From Albidovulum sediminicola (lineage in GTDB: Bacteria; Pseudomonadota; Alphaproteobacteria; Rhodobacterales; Rhodobacteraceae): a stretch of 64,000 nucleotides of DNA. Shown here one piece after another: positions 17,535-25,310 of this stretch; positions within the stretch are counted from its first letter, which is position 1, and the number at the start of each line of letters is the position of its first letter. The stretch is from contig NZ_JAOWLA010000011.1 in NCBI RefSeq assembly GCF_025751575.1, forward strand, positions 1-64,000, written 5' to 3'. The notes under the pieces are model-generated. The model had not been told where the DNA came from. It was given only the letters and a program-made list of their open reading frames with translations, and searched no databases. A program made the position numbers and the translations under genes.

Positions 17535-18415
17535 CCTGCGCCCTTGTCGCCCTGCCCGGAAACGAAGCCTTTACAGCAACCCTTGCCAAGGCCCTAGGGA
17601 CGGAGGTTCTGAAGGTCACCTGGCACCGCTTCCCCGACGGGGAAACCAACCTTCGCTTCGACACTTCGCCCGCGGGGCGCAGCATCGCGATCGTCGCCAC
17701 GCTCGACCGCCCCGACGCGAAACTTCTGCCGCTGGCCTTCTGCGCCGCCACGGCGCGCGACCTGGGCGCCCCGCGCGTGGGGCTCGTCGCCCCCTATCTT
17801 TGCTACATGCGCCAGGACCGCCGGTTCGTCGCAGGTGAAGGGATCACCGCGCATTACTTCCCCCGGATGATTGCCCAGTGGTTCGACTGGATGGTCACCG
17901 CCGACCCGCATCTGCACCGCATCCACGACCTGTCCGAGGTCTATCCGATCCCGACGCGCGTGGTGCATTGCGCCGAAGCAGCGGGCCGCTGGATCAAGGC
18001 GCATATCGACCGGCCGCTGATCGTCGGTCCGGACGAGGAAAGCGCGCAATGGGCCGACGTCATCGCGCAAACAGCCGGCGCGCCCGCGATCGTCCTGCGC
18101 AAGACGCGCCACGGCGACAAGGACGTGACCGTCGAAATCCCGAACCTTTCCGAATGGGCGGGCTACCAGCCGGTCCTGGTGGACGACATCGTCTCAAGCG
18201 GGCATTCGATGGTGGAAACCATCCGTCGCCTCCGGGCGCAGGGTCTGGCGGCCCCCTGGAGCGTCGCGGTCCACGCCGTCTTCGCGGGCAGCGCCGAGGC
18301 AGAGATCCGCGCCGCCGGCATCACGGGCCTGGCGACCTGCAACACGATCGTGCATCCGACGAACGCGATCGACGTGGCCGGGCTCTTCATCGACCCGGTC
18401 CGCGACCTGGTCTGA
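17531..18415 (+). CDS. ribose-phosphate pyrophosphokinase (PRPP synthetase) homologue
   Basis: A 294-residue protein of the PRPP synthetase family. It has the N-terminal FPDGETNLRF motif, the ATP-binding YMRQDRRFVAGEG loop (about residue 91) and the C-terminal PRPP loop VLVDDIVSSGHSM (about 217-229, canonical VVDDIxxTGxT). It is a little shorter than housekeeping Prs (about 310) and its loop differs from canonical (SSGHS for TGGT), so it is probably a secondary paralogue. The ATGA overlap with the NMP phosphorylase suggests a shared pathway linking nucleotide breakdown to PRPP. The substrate (ribose-5-phosphate or ribose-1,5-bisphosphate) cannot be told from sequence. Confidence 0.85.
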   Translation: MTCALVALPGNEAFTATLAKALGTEVLKVTWHRFPDGETNLRFDTSPAGRSIAIVATLDRPDAKLLPLAFCAATARDLGAPRVGLVAPYLCYMRQDRRFVAGEGITAHYFPRMIAQWFDWMVTADPHLHRIHDLSEVYPIPTRVVHCAEAAGRWIKAHIDRPLIVGPDEESAQWADVIAQTAGAPAIVLRKTRHGDKDVTVEIPNLSEWAGYQPVLVDDIVSSGHSMVETIRRLRAQGLAAPWSVAVHAVFAGSAEAEIRAAGITGLATCNTIVHPTNAIDVAGLFIDPVRDLV

Positions 18416-18425
18416 CCGCGCCCGA

Positions 18426-18960
18426 TCAAAGCGTGAAGCGCCAATGCTTGCGGGGCATGTGGAGCCGCGTCTTTCGCATCGCCCGGGCGAATGCCTTCAT
18501 CGCTCTCTCGTCGCCACCGGCAAGGCAGGTGTCGGCGGGGCGAACGTCCTTCTGCGAAGCCAGAAGCTCCTGCTGATGGCATGGGCGGAAAAGCCGTCGA
18601 TCGTGTGGACGGTCGCGCGAATGCCGGCGCGACCTCGATCTCCTTCCCATCGGCCACCTGGCGGCCTAAGCAATCGAAGGCGTTGTTGGCGTCGAGGGTG
18701 CCCGTAGAGCGGGCCCGGCACCCTGCCGCCCACGGGCGATGGTGGCGCAACCGGTTCCGGTGATCCGCTTCCTGGATATGCGCCGGATCCAGTAGGACCA
18801 GCCGCGCAGGTTTCTGCGCGGGTCCCGTCGCGATGACATCCCCTGCGAAGCCGCGCCTGCGCAGAAGCGGAACGCGGCCGCAATGGTCCAGATGCGCATG
18901 CTTGAACCGGAGGCAGCCGTTCGCCGCCGGGGTCGAAGCCGAAGTCGCCACAATGACAAG
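18426..18960 (-). pseudogene. decayed beta-CASP metallo-beta-lactamase nuclease (RNase J/CPSF-like)
   Basis: Fragments of one protein are read in different reverse-strand frames. First, FKHAHLDHCGRVPLLRRRGF carries the HxHxDH zinc motif; then LVLLDPAHIQEAD; then VHTIDGFSAHA, the motif-4 SAHAD region with D missing. The end is RPADTCLAGGDERAMKAFAR with KTRLHMPRKHWRFTL*, typical of the C-terminus of MBL/beta-CASP RNA-processing enzymes. About 530 nt remain of an expected 1350, so a large internal part and the N-terminus are gone and at least two frameshifts exist. It faces the phosphorylase/PRPP-synthetase pair tail to tail. Confidence is high for the family and moderate for exact ends. Confidence 0.75.
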
Positions 18961-19157
18961 GATCAGAGGCGCGCACGCAACGCGGATTTGTATATTTGCG
19001 CGACGCGACACAATTGCAGGTAGAAGCTCGACGGCCTCCATGAGAAATCGACGAATACTATCATGTTTTTGAATATACTTCCCGCATTTGCCCGCTTGCG
19101 CCGCCATATGTTGGCATCCATTGCGTCCATTTTCGAAACGCGGCGCTTTACCGACTC

Positions 19158-19174
19158 GTTAACAAAAGGTTAAC
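19158..19174. promoter_or_regulatory. CtrA-like binding site (TTAA-N7-TTAA)
   Basis: The sequence GTTAACAAAAGGTTAAC contains TTAA at 19159-19162 and TTAA at 19170-19173, separated by exactly seven bases, and ends in TTAAC. This is the full consensus for CtrA, the alphaproteobacterial master regulator. It lies about 50 bases upstream of the start of the 143-residue gene, a normal promoter position. The same sequence is also a pair of GTTAAC palindromes, so another regulator is possible. Confidence 0.55.
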
Positions 19175-19222
19175 ATGCGGGGCATTCGGTCAGTCTCGGC
19201 CCTCAGTTCTTAGGAGAGACGA

Positions 19223-19654
19223 ATGACGCTAACCGACGCGGTCATTAGTCAAAATGCGGTTAATGCAACCCTGTGTTCCTTTCTCGGATTGTCCGCGCGC
19301 GATCTTGCCGAAATTGGCGGCTTCTCGGACAGCTTCGCCAGGGAACTGCTGGCCGGGCAACGCCCGTTCCCGCAAGAGACCCAGAGCGCCCTTGAACAGC
19401 TTCTCGACGATTTCGAACGGATCACCCAGGCCTTCGCCCAGGAGATGCGGGAGGGTGAGCGGCGCATCTACATCTATCGCACCAACGAACAGCTCAGGGC
19501 CTCTCCGGTCGGGCGGGTCTGGCCGGCGCGGGGACGGGCGGCCGGCGGTTTCATCGGGGCCTACCGGGCAGCGGTATTCAACGCCTGGCGCAACCTGCAG
19601 AACCAGGGGATCAACGCCCAGCTGATCTTTGCAGAAACGCCGGAAGTGTCCTGA
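19223..19654 (+). CDS. hypothetical protein, possible N-terminal helix-turn-helix
   Basis: A 143-residue protein that I do not recognise. Residues about 15-60 (FLGLSARDLAEIGGFSDSFARELLAGQRPFPQETQSAL) read like a small XRE-type helix-turn-helix, with a middle helical part (LDDFERITQAFAQEMREGERRIYIY) and a basic, Gly-rich end. No signal peptide or membrane segment is seen. AGGAGA lies 6 bases before ATG 19223. Its promoter region carries a CtrA-like TTAA-N7-TTAA site, and it sits alone between a decayed nuclease gene and the convergent transglutaminase operon. It could be a small DNA-binding protein in the cell-cycle/motility regulon. Confidence 0.7.
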   Translation: MTLTDAVISQNAVNATLCSFLGLSARDLAEIGGFSDSFARELLAGQRPFPQETQSALEQLLDDFERITQAFAQEMREGERRIYIYRTNEQLRASPVGRVWPARGRAAGGFIGAYRAAVFNAWRNLQNQGINAQLIFAETPEVS

Positions 19655-19690
19655 TCGCCAAGGCGCGCAGGTATCGACGCCGCCGCGCGC

Positions 19691-20488
19691 CTATTGCTGC
19701 GACACCTGGATCTGGATGTCCATCGACTCGCCTTGGCCGCCCAACCGGGTCCCGATGACGGGCGCCGCGTCTGCGTAGTCGAGGCCCGCCGCCAGACGCA
19801 CATAGCGATCATCCGGGCAGATCGCGTTCGCCACGTCGAAGCCGACCCAGCCCAGACCATCGACATGCGCCTCGGCCCAGGCGTGCATCGCCTCCTGCTC
19901 GATCCGACCGTCCAGCATCAGATAGCCCGAGACATAGCGCGCCGGCACGCCCATCTCTCGCGCGCAGGCGATGAAGGCGTGGGCCTGATCCTGGCAGACG
20001 CCGCGTCCGGCCGACAGTGCCGCCTCCGCGTCCCAGCCCGGGTCTGACGCGCCGACCTCGTAGACAACCGCCTGTTCCACCGCGGCCATGAGCGCGTGCA
20101 TCCGCGCCAGGGTGCCCTCGCCCTCGACCTGCCGCAGCAGCGCCTTGACCCCGACCCCGGCCCGCGTGCGCGGGCTGGGCCTGGCATAGAGCCAAAGCGG
20201 CGTAGGGCCGCGGTGCCGCCCGATGACGCCGTTGCCGTCGGCAAGCTCGACCTCCCCCACGCAGGTCACGACCAGTTCCGTCGCGTCGCGCTCGAAGCTG
20301 ATCAGTTCGACCATGTTGCCGTGGTGATCCCTGAAGGACAGCTCCTTGCGCCCGCCCGCCACCTGCGTGTCCCAGGACAGGACCCGCTGCGTGTCGCTGT
20401 CCCATGGGGTCTTGCGCAGTTGCTGGAGCCCGTATCTGACCGGATGGTCGAACCGATAGCGTGTCGCGTGAGAGATCTTCAGGCGCAT
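19691..20488 (-). CDS. transglutaminase-like family protein
   Basis: A 265-residue cytoplasmic protein with an N-terminal beta domain (MRLKISHATRYRFDHPVRYGLQQLRKTP) and a C-terminal transglutaminase core. The catalytic cysteine lies in GRGVCQDQAHAFIACARE (about residue 161), the histidine in MHAWAEAHVDGLGWVGFD and the Asp in the last FD. Proteins of this type sit in a conserved trio with an alpha-E protein and a circularly permuted ATP-grasp, predicted in the literature to form or process a peptide-like conjugate. It is the last gene of the operon, 4 bases from the alpha-E gene. Confidence 0.92.
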   Translation of the reverse strand: MRLKISHATRYRFDHPVRYGLQQLRKTPWDSDTQRVLSWDTQVAGGRKELSFRDHHGNMVELISFERDATELVVTCVGEVELADGNGVIGRHRGPTPLWLYARPSPRTRAGVGVKALLRQVEGEGTLARMHALMAAVEQAVVYEVGASDPGWDAEAALSAGRGVCQDQAHAFIACAREMGVPARYVSGYLMLDGRIEQEAMHAWAEAHVDGLGWVGFDVANAICPDDRYVRLAAGLDYADAAPVIGTRLGGQGESMDIQIQVSQQ

Positions 20489-20491
20489 GGC

Positions 20492-21433
20492 TTACTCATA
20501 GAAGCGATAACCGACCTCGATCTGGCGCCCGATCTCGGCCAGCAGGGTCAGCTGTTTCTGGATGAACTCGTACAGGCCGAAATCGAAGACCGCGTCGATG
20601 TCGCGCCTGAGGAAGGTCTGCTCGATATCCTCAACCCGGCCGAGCGCGGGGGACCGTTCCCCGTAGGCGCCCGCCAGGTATTCGAGGTTGTCGCGGATCT
20701 TGCCCATGCAGAAGGCCAGGCTGCGCGGCATCCGCCGGTCGAGGATCAGGAACTGCGCGATCTCCCTCGGGCCGGCGCCGGCGCCATATTCCATCCGGAA
20801 GCCGCCCCGCCCCGAGACGGCACGCAGGATCGTTTCCCATTGCACATTGTCCACCGCGGAGCCGACCGATGAAGCGGAGGGCAACAGGACGTAGTATTTC
20901 ACGTCAAGAATGCGCGCCGTGTTGTCGGCGCGTTCAAGGAACGTACCAATGCGCGCGAAATCGTAGATGTCGTTGCGCAGCATGGTGCCCTGCGTCGCCC
21001 CCCGCACCAGCGCGGCGCGCTGCCGGATCGTCCCCAGGACGCCCGGCAGGTCGCGTTCGCCAACCTTGCGCGAAAGAAGCTCCTGCGCGCGCATGTAGGC
21101 GCTGTTGGTCGCCTCCCAGACCTCATGGGTCAACGCGGTCCGCACCATCCGTGCGTTCTGCCGCGCCGCCGCGATGGAGGAAAGCACCGACGACGGGTTC
21201 GCCGGATCGCGCAACATCCAGTCGATGGCGGCGTCCTTGGTCAGCGTCTCATGCGCCGCGTCGTAGCCCGCCGCAACGCCCGCGGTCTGAAGAATGGACC
21301 GCCATTCGTCGTCCGAGGCCCCCAGCCGGGTCAGGGCAATGCGCTGGCCCGTCTCGATCAGGCGAGAGGTGTTTTCCGCCCGTTCCAGGTAGCGGTACAT
21401 CCAGAAAAGCCCGTTGGCCGTCTTGCCCAGCAC
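20492..21433 (-). CDS. alpha-E domain-containing protein
   Basis: A 313-residue, almost all-helical protein of the alpha-E family. It opens with MLGKTANGLFWMYRYLERAENTSRLI, the family hallmark (GLFWMyRYlERAEntARL), and later shows FLERADNTARILDVKYYVLLP, a repeat of the same helix motif. The biochemical role is unproven. It always accompanies ATP-grasp and transglutaminase genes, as here, and may hold the substrate or act as a scaffold. It is coupled to both neighbours, with 3-4 base gaps. Confidence 0.93.
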   Translation of the reverse strand: MLGKTANGLFWMYRYLERAENTSRLIETGQRIALTRLGASDDEWRSILQTAGVAAGYDAAHETLTKDAAIDWMLRDPANPSSVLSSIAAARQNARMVRTALTHEVWEATNSAYMRAQELLSRKVGERDLPGVLGTIRQRAALVRGATQGTMLRNDIYDFARIGTFLERADNTARILDVKYYVLLPSASSVGSAVDNVQWETILRAVSGRGGFRMEYGAGAGPREIAQFLILDRRMPRSLAFCMGKIRDNLEYLAGAYGERSPALGRVEDIEQTFLRRDIDAVFDFGLYEFIQKQLTLLAEIGRQIEVGYRFYE

Positions 21434-21436
21434 CGC

Positions 21437-22861
21437 TCAGTCCTCCAGCACCCAGGTGTCCTTCGTGCCGCCCCCCTGAGAGGAGTTGACGACGAGCGAT
21501 CCCTTCTTGAGCGCGACACGCGTCAGCCCGCCGGGCGTGATCTTGATCCCGTCGGGGCCCATCAGCACGAAGGGGCGAAGATCGACATGCCGCGGGCTCA
21601 GCCCCGCGCGCGAGAAGACGGGCACGGTGGACAGGCTGAGCGTCGGCTGCGCGATGTAGTTCGAGGGCCGCGCCATCAGTTTCTGGCGGAACGCGGCCAG
21701 TTCCTTCTTGCTTGATGTGGGGCCGATCAGCATGCCGTAGCCGCCCGACCCGTGGACCTCCTTCACGACCAGTTCGTCGAGATGGGCAAGCACATGGGCC
21801 AGCGCCTCCGGCTCGGAACAGCGCCAGGTCGGCACATTGCCCAGAAGCGGCCGTTCGCCGGTATAGAACTCCACGATCTCGGGCATGTAGGAATAGATCG
21901 CCTTGTCGTCGGCGATCCCGGTGCCGGGCGCGTTGGCGATCGTGATGCCCCCGGCGCGGTAGACATCCATGATACCGGGCACGCCCAGCGCGCTTTCAGG
22001 ATTGAAGTTCAGCGGGTCGAGGAAATCGTCGTCAACCCGGCGATAGAGCACGTCGATGGGTTTGTAGCCCTGCGTGGTGCGCATCGCGACGCGCCCATCG
22101 ACCACGCGCAGGTCATGCCCCTCGACCAGTTCGACGCCCATTTGGTCGGCTAGGAAGGCGTGTTCGAAGTAGGCGGAATTGTAGATCCCCGGCGTCAGCA
22201 CCGCCACCGTCGGGTTGGACCCGGCGCATTGCGGCGCCGAAGCCGCGAGCGATCGCAGCAGATCGGCCGGATAGGTCTGCACCGGCTGCACCCGGTTGCG
22301 CGCGAAAAGCTCCGGGAACATCTGGAGCATGGTTTCGCGGTTTTCGAGCATGTAGCTCACCCCGGAGGGCGTGCGGGCGTTGTCCTCCAGCACATAGAAT
22401 TCATCCGGGCCGGTCCGAACCAGGTCGATCCCCACGATATGGGTGTAGATCCCGCCCGGTGGCGAAACACCGATCATATGGGGCAGGAAGGCCTCATTCC
22501 GGCTGATCATCTCGGCGGGCAGGCGGCCGGCCTTGATCATCTCCTGCCCATGGTAGATGTCGTAGAGGAAGGCGTTGATGGCGCGGACACGCTGTTCGAT
22601 CCCGCGCGACAGGCGGAGCCACTCGCCCCCCGACACGATGCGCGGGATGATGTCGAAGGGGATCAGACGCTCCTCGGCCTCGGCGCGGCCGTAGACGTTG
22701 AAGGTGATGCCGGTCAGGCGGAACAGGTCCTCCGCCTCGCGTTGCTTGGCGCGCAGGCGTTTGGGGTCCTCCGCGCCGAGCCAGTCGTTGAAACTGCGAT
22801 AGGGCTCACGCAGCGCCCCCGCGCGGCCCCACATCTCATCAAAGATCGATTCTTCGCCCAT
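21437..22861 (-). CDS. circularly permuted ATP-grasp protein (type 2)
   Basis: A 474-residue ATP-grasp ligase in which the ATP-binding subdomains are permuted. Visible motifs include GIEQRVRAINAFLYDIYHGQ near the N-terminus, GIDLVRTGPDEFYVLEDNAR (about 155) with acidic ligands, and ELVVKEVHGSGGYGMLIGP (about 370), containing the glycine-rich ATP-lid. ATP-grasp enzymes join a carboxylate to an amine or thiol with ATP hydrolysis. The start chosen at 22861 (MGEESIFDEM) gives the usual family length; the longer upstream frame overlaps the divergent region. First gene of the trio with alpha-E and transglutaminase. Confidence 0.93.
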   Translation of the reverse strand: MGEESIFDEMWGRAGALREPYRSFNDWLGAEDPKRLRAKQREAEDLFRLTGITFNVYGRAEAEERLIPFDIIPRIVSGGEWLRLSRGIEQRVRAINAFLYDIYHGQEMIKAGRLPAEMISRNEAFLPHMIGVSPPGGIYTHIVGIDLVRTGPDEFYVLEDNARTPSGVSYMLENRETMLQMFPELFARNRVQPVQTYPADLLRSLAASAPQCAGSNPTVAVLTPGIYNSAYFEHAFLADQMGVELVEGHDLRVVDGRVAMRTTQGYKPIDVLYRRVDDDFLDPLNFNPESALGVPGIMDVYRAGGITIANAPGTGIADDKAIYSYMPEIVEFYTGERPLLGNVPTWRCSEPEALAHVLAHLDELVVKEVHGSGGYGMLIGPTSSKKELAAFRQKLMARPSNYIAQPTLSLSTVPVFSRAGLSPRHVDLRPFVLMGPDGIKITPGGLTRVALKKGSLVVNSSQGGGTKDTWVLED

Positions 22862-23135
22862 GGCCCACCTTCGACGCGCAATCGTGCCGGAATCCATCCG
22901 CCAGCAGGCCCGGCGACCACGCATTCCGGATTTGCCCGCAATTCGCGCAATTCCCAGCCCCGACGGGCAAAAAAAGCGGCGCCCCCAAAGGCGCCGGACC
23001 TTGCCCGGCGGGCTTGACCCGCCCCCAAAAAGCGCCGAAGCCTCTGCCATGGGCTTCCCGCCACTGGTCCCGCGACGCGGAGCGCATGGCGCCCAGCCGG
23101 CCGAAGCCCCGGTCGCCCCCGGGCGGAGAGGACGG

Positions 23136-24377
23136 ATGGTCAAGCGCAGAACGACCCTGACCACGTTGCTTGGCCTGATCTTTCTGGCCACATGGGCCGC
23201 ATTTCCGCTTCATGCCGAAACGCGGCTTCGCGCGCTTTTCATGGAGGGGAGCGCCTACGGCGATGCCGAAATCCGCGCAATGACCGGGCGTTTCACCGCC
23301 GCCCATCCCGAGATGCGCGTGACGCTGGATTTCGCCCCATATGAGGATCTGAGGGATCTGACGCTGGGCGCCACCGACAGCGGCACGGGCTATGACGTGG
23401 TGGTCTTCGATGCGATCTGGCCCGCTGAGTATGCGGACCGCCAAATCCTCCTCGACGTGACGGCGCGCATCACGCCTGAGATGCGCGCGGGCATCCTGCC
23501 TGGCGCCTGGACGACGGTCGATTACGCGGGCCATAGCTATGGGCTGCCATGGCTGCTCGACACCAAGTACCTGTTCTACAACAAGCAGATCCTGGCGCGC
23601 GCAGGCATCCCGGCGCCCCCCGCCACCTGGGAGGCGCTCCTGGAACAGGCGCGGATCATCGCGGACAAGGGGATCCTTGACCATCCCGTGGTCTGGGGCT
23701 GGGCCGGCACCGAGGGGATCGTCTGCGACTTCACGACGCTGGTCGCAGCCTTCGGCGGGCGCTTCGCGCCGGATGGAACGACCACCGGGAACCCCGGCGC
23801 GGCGGGCGAGGCGCTGCGCTACATGGTGGAAAGCCATGCCTCGGGCCTCGCGCATCCCGGCTCGATCGGGTTTCAGGACGAGGACGTGCGCCGCGTCTTC
23901 GAAAGCGGCCAGGCGGCTTTCGCCCTCAACTGGTCCTACATGTACCGGCTTTCGAACAATCACCGCGACAGTGGGGTCGCGGGCAGCGTCGGCATCGCCC
24001 CCGCACCCGGTGCGGTGGGCCACAGCCTGTCCGCCGCCGTCAATGGGTCCATGGGCCTCGGGATCACCGCGCGAAGCCCCAACCCCGACGCGGCATGGGA
24101 CTACGTCGCGTTCCTTACGAACCCGGCAGAGCAGAACGCCCAAGCGCAGTCGAGCCTGCCGGTCTGGGCGGCGTCTTATGATGATCCTGCGGTGACCACC
24201 GGCCAGCGCGCGTTGGTCGATGCCGGCCGAATCGCCCTTCGCGACATGATCCCGCGGCCCGCGACCCCACGCTACCAAGGCCTGTCAGAGGCATTGCAGA
24301 CCGCGATCCGCGACGCCCTTCTTGGCCGCGCAACCCCCGAAGAGGCACTCGCCGCAGCAGCGGCAATCGGCAACTGA
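23136..24377 (+). CDS. ABC-type extracellular solute-binding protein (sugar type), orphan
   Basis: A 413-residue secreted protein with a Sec signal (MVKRRTTLTTLLGLIFLATWAAFPLHA, cleavage after about residue 27) and a family-1 sugar-binding fold: DVVVFDAIWPAEYADRQIL, YGLPWLLDTKYLFYNKQILA and the aromatic YLFYNK motif typical of maltose-binding-protein-like proteins. GGAGAGG precedes ATG 23136. No permease or ATPase gene is next to it; it lies between the divergent ATP-grasp operon and a lipoprotein gene, so it must work with distant components or act as a sensor. Confidence 0.88.
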   Translation: MVKRRTTLTTLLGLIFLATWAAFPLHAETRLRALFMEGSAYGDAEIRAMTGRFTAAHPEMRVTLDFAPYEDLRDLTLGATDSGTGYDVVVFDAIWPAEYADRQILLDVTARITPEMRAGILPGAWTTVDYAGHSYGLPWLLDTKYLFYNKQILARAGIPAPPATWEALLEQARIIADKGILDHPVVWGWAGTEGIVCDFTTLVAAFGGRFAPDGTTTGNPGAAGEALRYMVESHASGLAHPGSIGFQDEDVRRVFESGQAAFALNWSYMYRLSNNHRDSGVAGSVGIAPAPGAVGHSLSAAVNGSMGLGITARSPNPDAAWDYVAFLTNPAEQNAQAQSSLPVWAASYDDPAVTTGQRALVDAGRIALRDMIPRPATPRYQGLSEALQTAIRDALLGRATPEEALAAAAAIGN

Positions 24378-24662
24378 TCGCCACCTCTCGGAACTTTTCC
24401 GCTCAGCGTCGGACCTTCTTGTGTCGTCGCCTTCACAACCCGGCGGGCCTTTCCATATATTCAACCCGCCATATCTGTCCCGACTTCGCGACGGGCGCGA
24501 TCTTGGCACAAAACGGGTAACGGCAGCACGTCGGTCATCCTTCGACCTCGCCGGGTTCACAGCCCGACGACCACCTCACGGGACGGGCTGCCCATTTTTT
24601 GCCCCGAATTGTTGCTAGGACCGAAACTGGCGCAGTCGGAAGTTGAAAACGGGAGACAGAAC

Positions 24663-25292
24663 ATGCGCAAGAGCGTGGCGGCGATCTTTACCCTCGGAAC
24701 TTTTCTGACACTGTCGGGATGCTTGGGCGAAACCAATGCGCAGGCACAGCGGGCGCAACTGCGCCTGCCCGAGCCGCCCGCCCAGACGCGAACCCAGACG
24801 CCCGAGGTCACCAAGGCCGCTGCGGCCGCCTCGCGAAACTTCTCCATCTACCTGACCGGCTACACCTATTGGGATAATACACCGCCCGGCTCCTCCGCGA
24901 TCGCGCGCCCTGTCGTGCACCGGCGCGCGGGTGGATCCGGCACCTGGGCCGACCCGATCACGATCGCCGTCGGACACCGGATCGAGGGTGGCCGGCAGTC
25001 GCTCGACTACCCGGCGGGAAGCCGCTTCTACCTGCCGCGCCTGCGCAAGTACGCCATCGTCGAGGACGTGTGCGGTGATGGTGCCAAGCCCCAGGACGGA
25101 CCCTGCCATACCGGCCATCGCGGCCACCCGTGGCTCGACATCTGGATCGGCGGGCGCGGGCAGTCGCCCGAGGCCTCGGACGCCTGCGCGCGCCGCATCA
25201 CGGCGGTCCAGCAGGCGATCTTCAATCCGCCGCGCGACCTGCCGGTCGAGCCCGGTGAAATCGCCGCGAACGGCTGCCGCGTCTTTGGCTGA
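24663..25292 (+). CDS. lipoprotein, possible double-psi beta-barrel domain
   Basis: A 209-residue protein. The signal MRKSVAAIFTLGTFLTLSGC ends in a lipobox (LSGC, Cys about 20). After an Ala/Gln-rich linker the rest (FSIYLTGYTYWDNTPPGSS, ITIAVGHRIEGG, YPAGSRFYLPRLRKYAIVED, PWLDIWIGG) has the strand/turn pattern of a barwin/RlpA-like double-psi beta-barrel. Four cysteines around VCGDGAKPQDGPCHTGH could form disulphides. A peptidoglycan or carbohydrate-binding envelope role is inferred. Convergent with the giant polysaccharide protein. No close named family is recognised. Confidence 0.7.
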   Translation: MRKSVAAIFTLGTFLTLSGCLGETNAQAQRAQLRLPEPPAQTRTQTPEVTKAAAAASRNFSIYLTGYTYWDNTPPGSSAIARPVVHRRAGGSGTWADPITIAVGHRIEGGRQSLDYPAGSRFYLPRLRKYAIVEDVCGDGAKPQDGPCHTGHRGHPWLDIWIGGRGQSPEASDACARRITAVQQAIFNPPRDLPVEPGEIAANGCRVFG

Positions 25293-25310
25293 TGCCCTGC
25301 GGGCAGAGCG

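Noticed and set aside
18163-19107. 314-codon reverse frame as an intact protein
   Set aside because: Only its middle reads as a beta-CASP remnant; the 3' part is antisense to the PRPP-synthetase-like gene and the 5' part is AT-rich without motifs.
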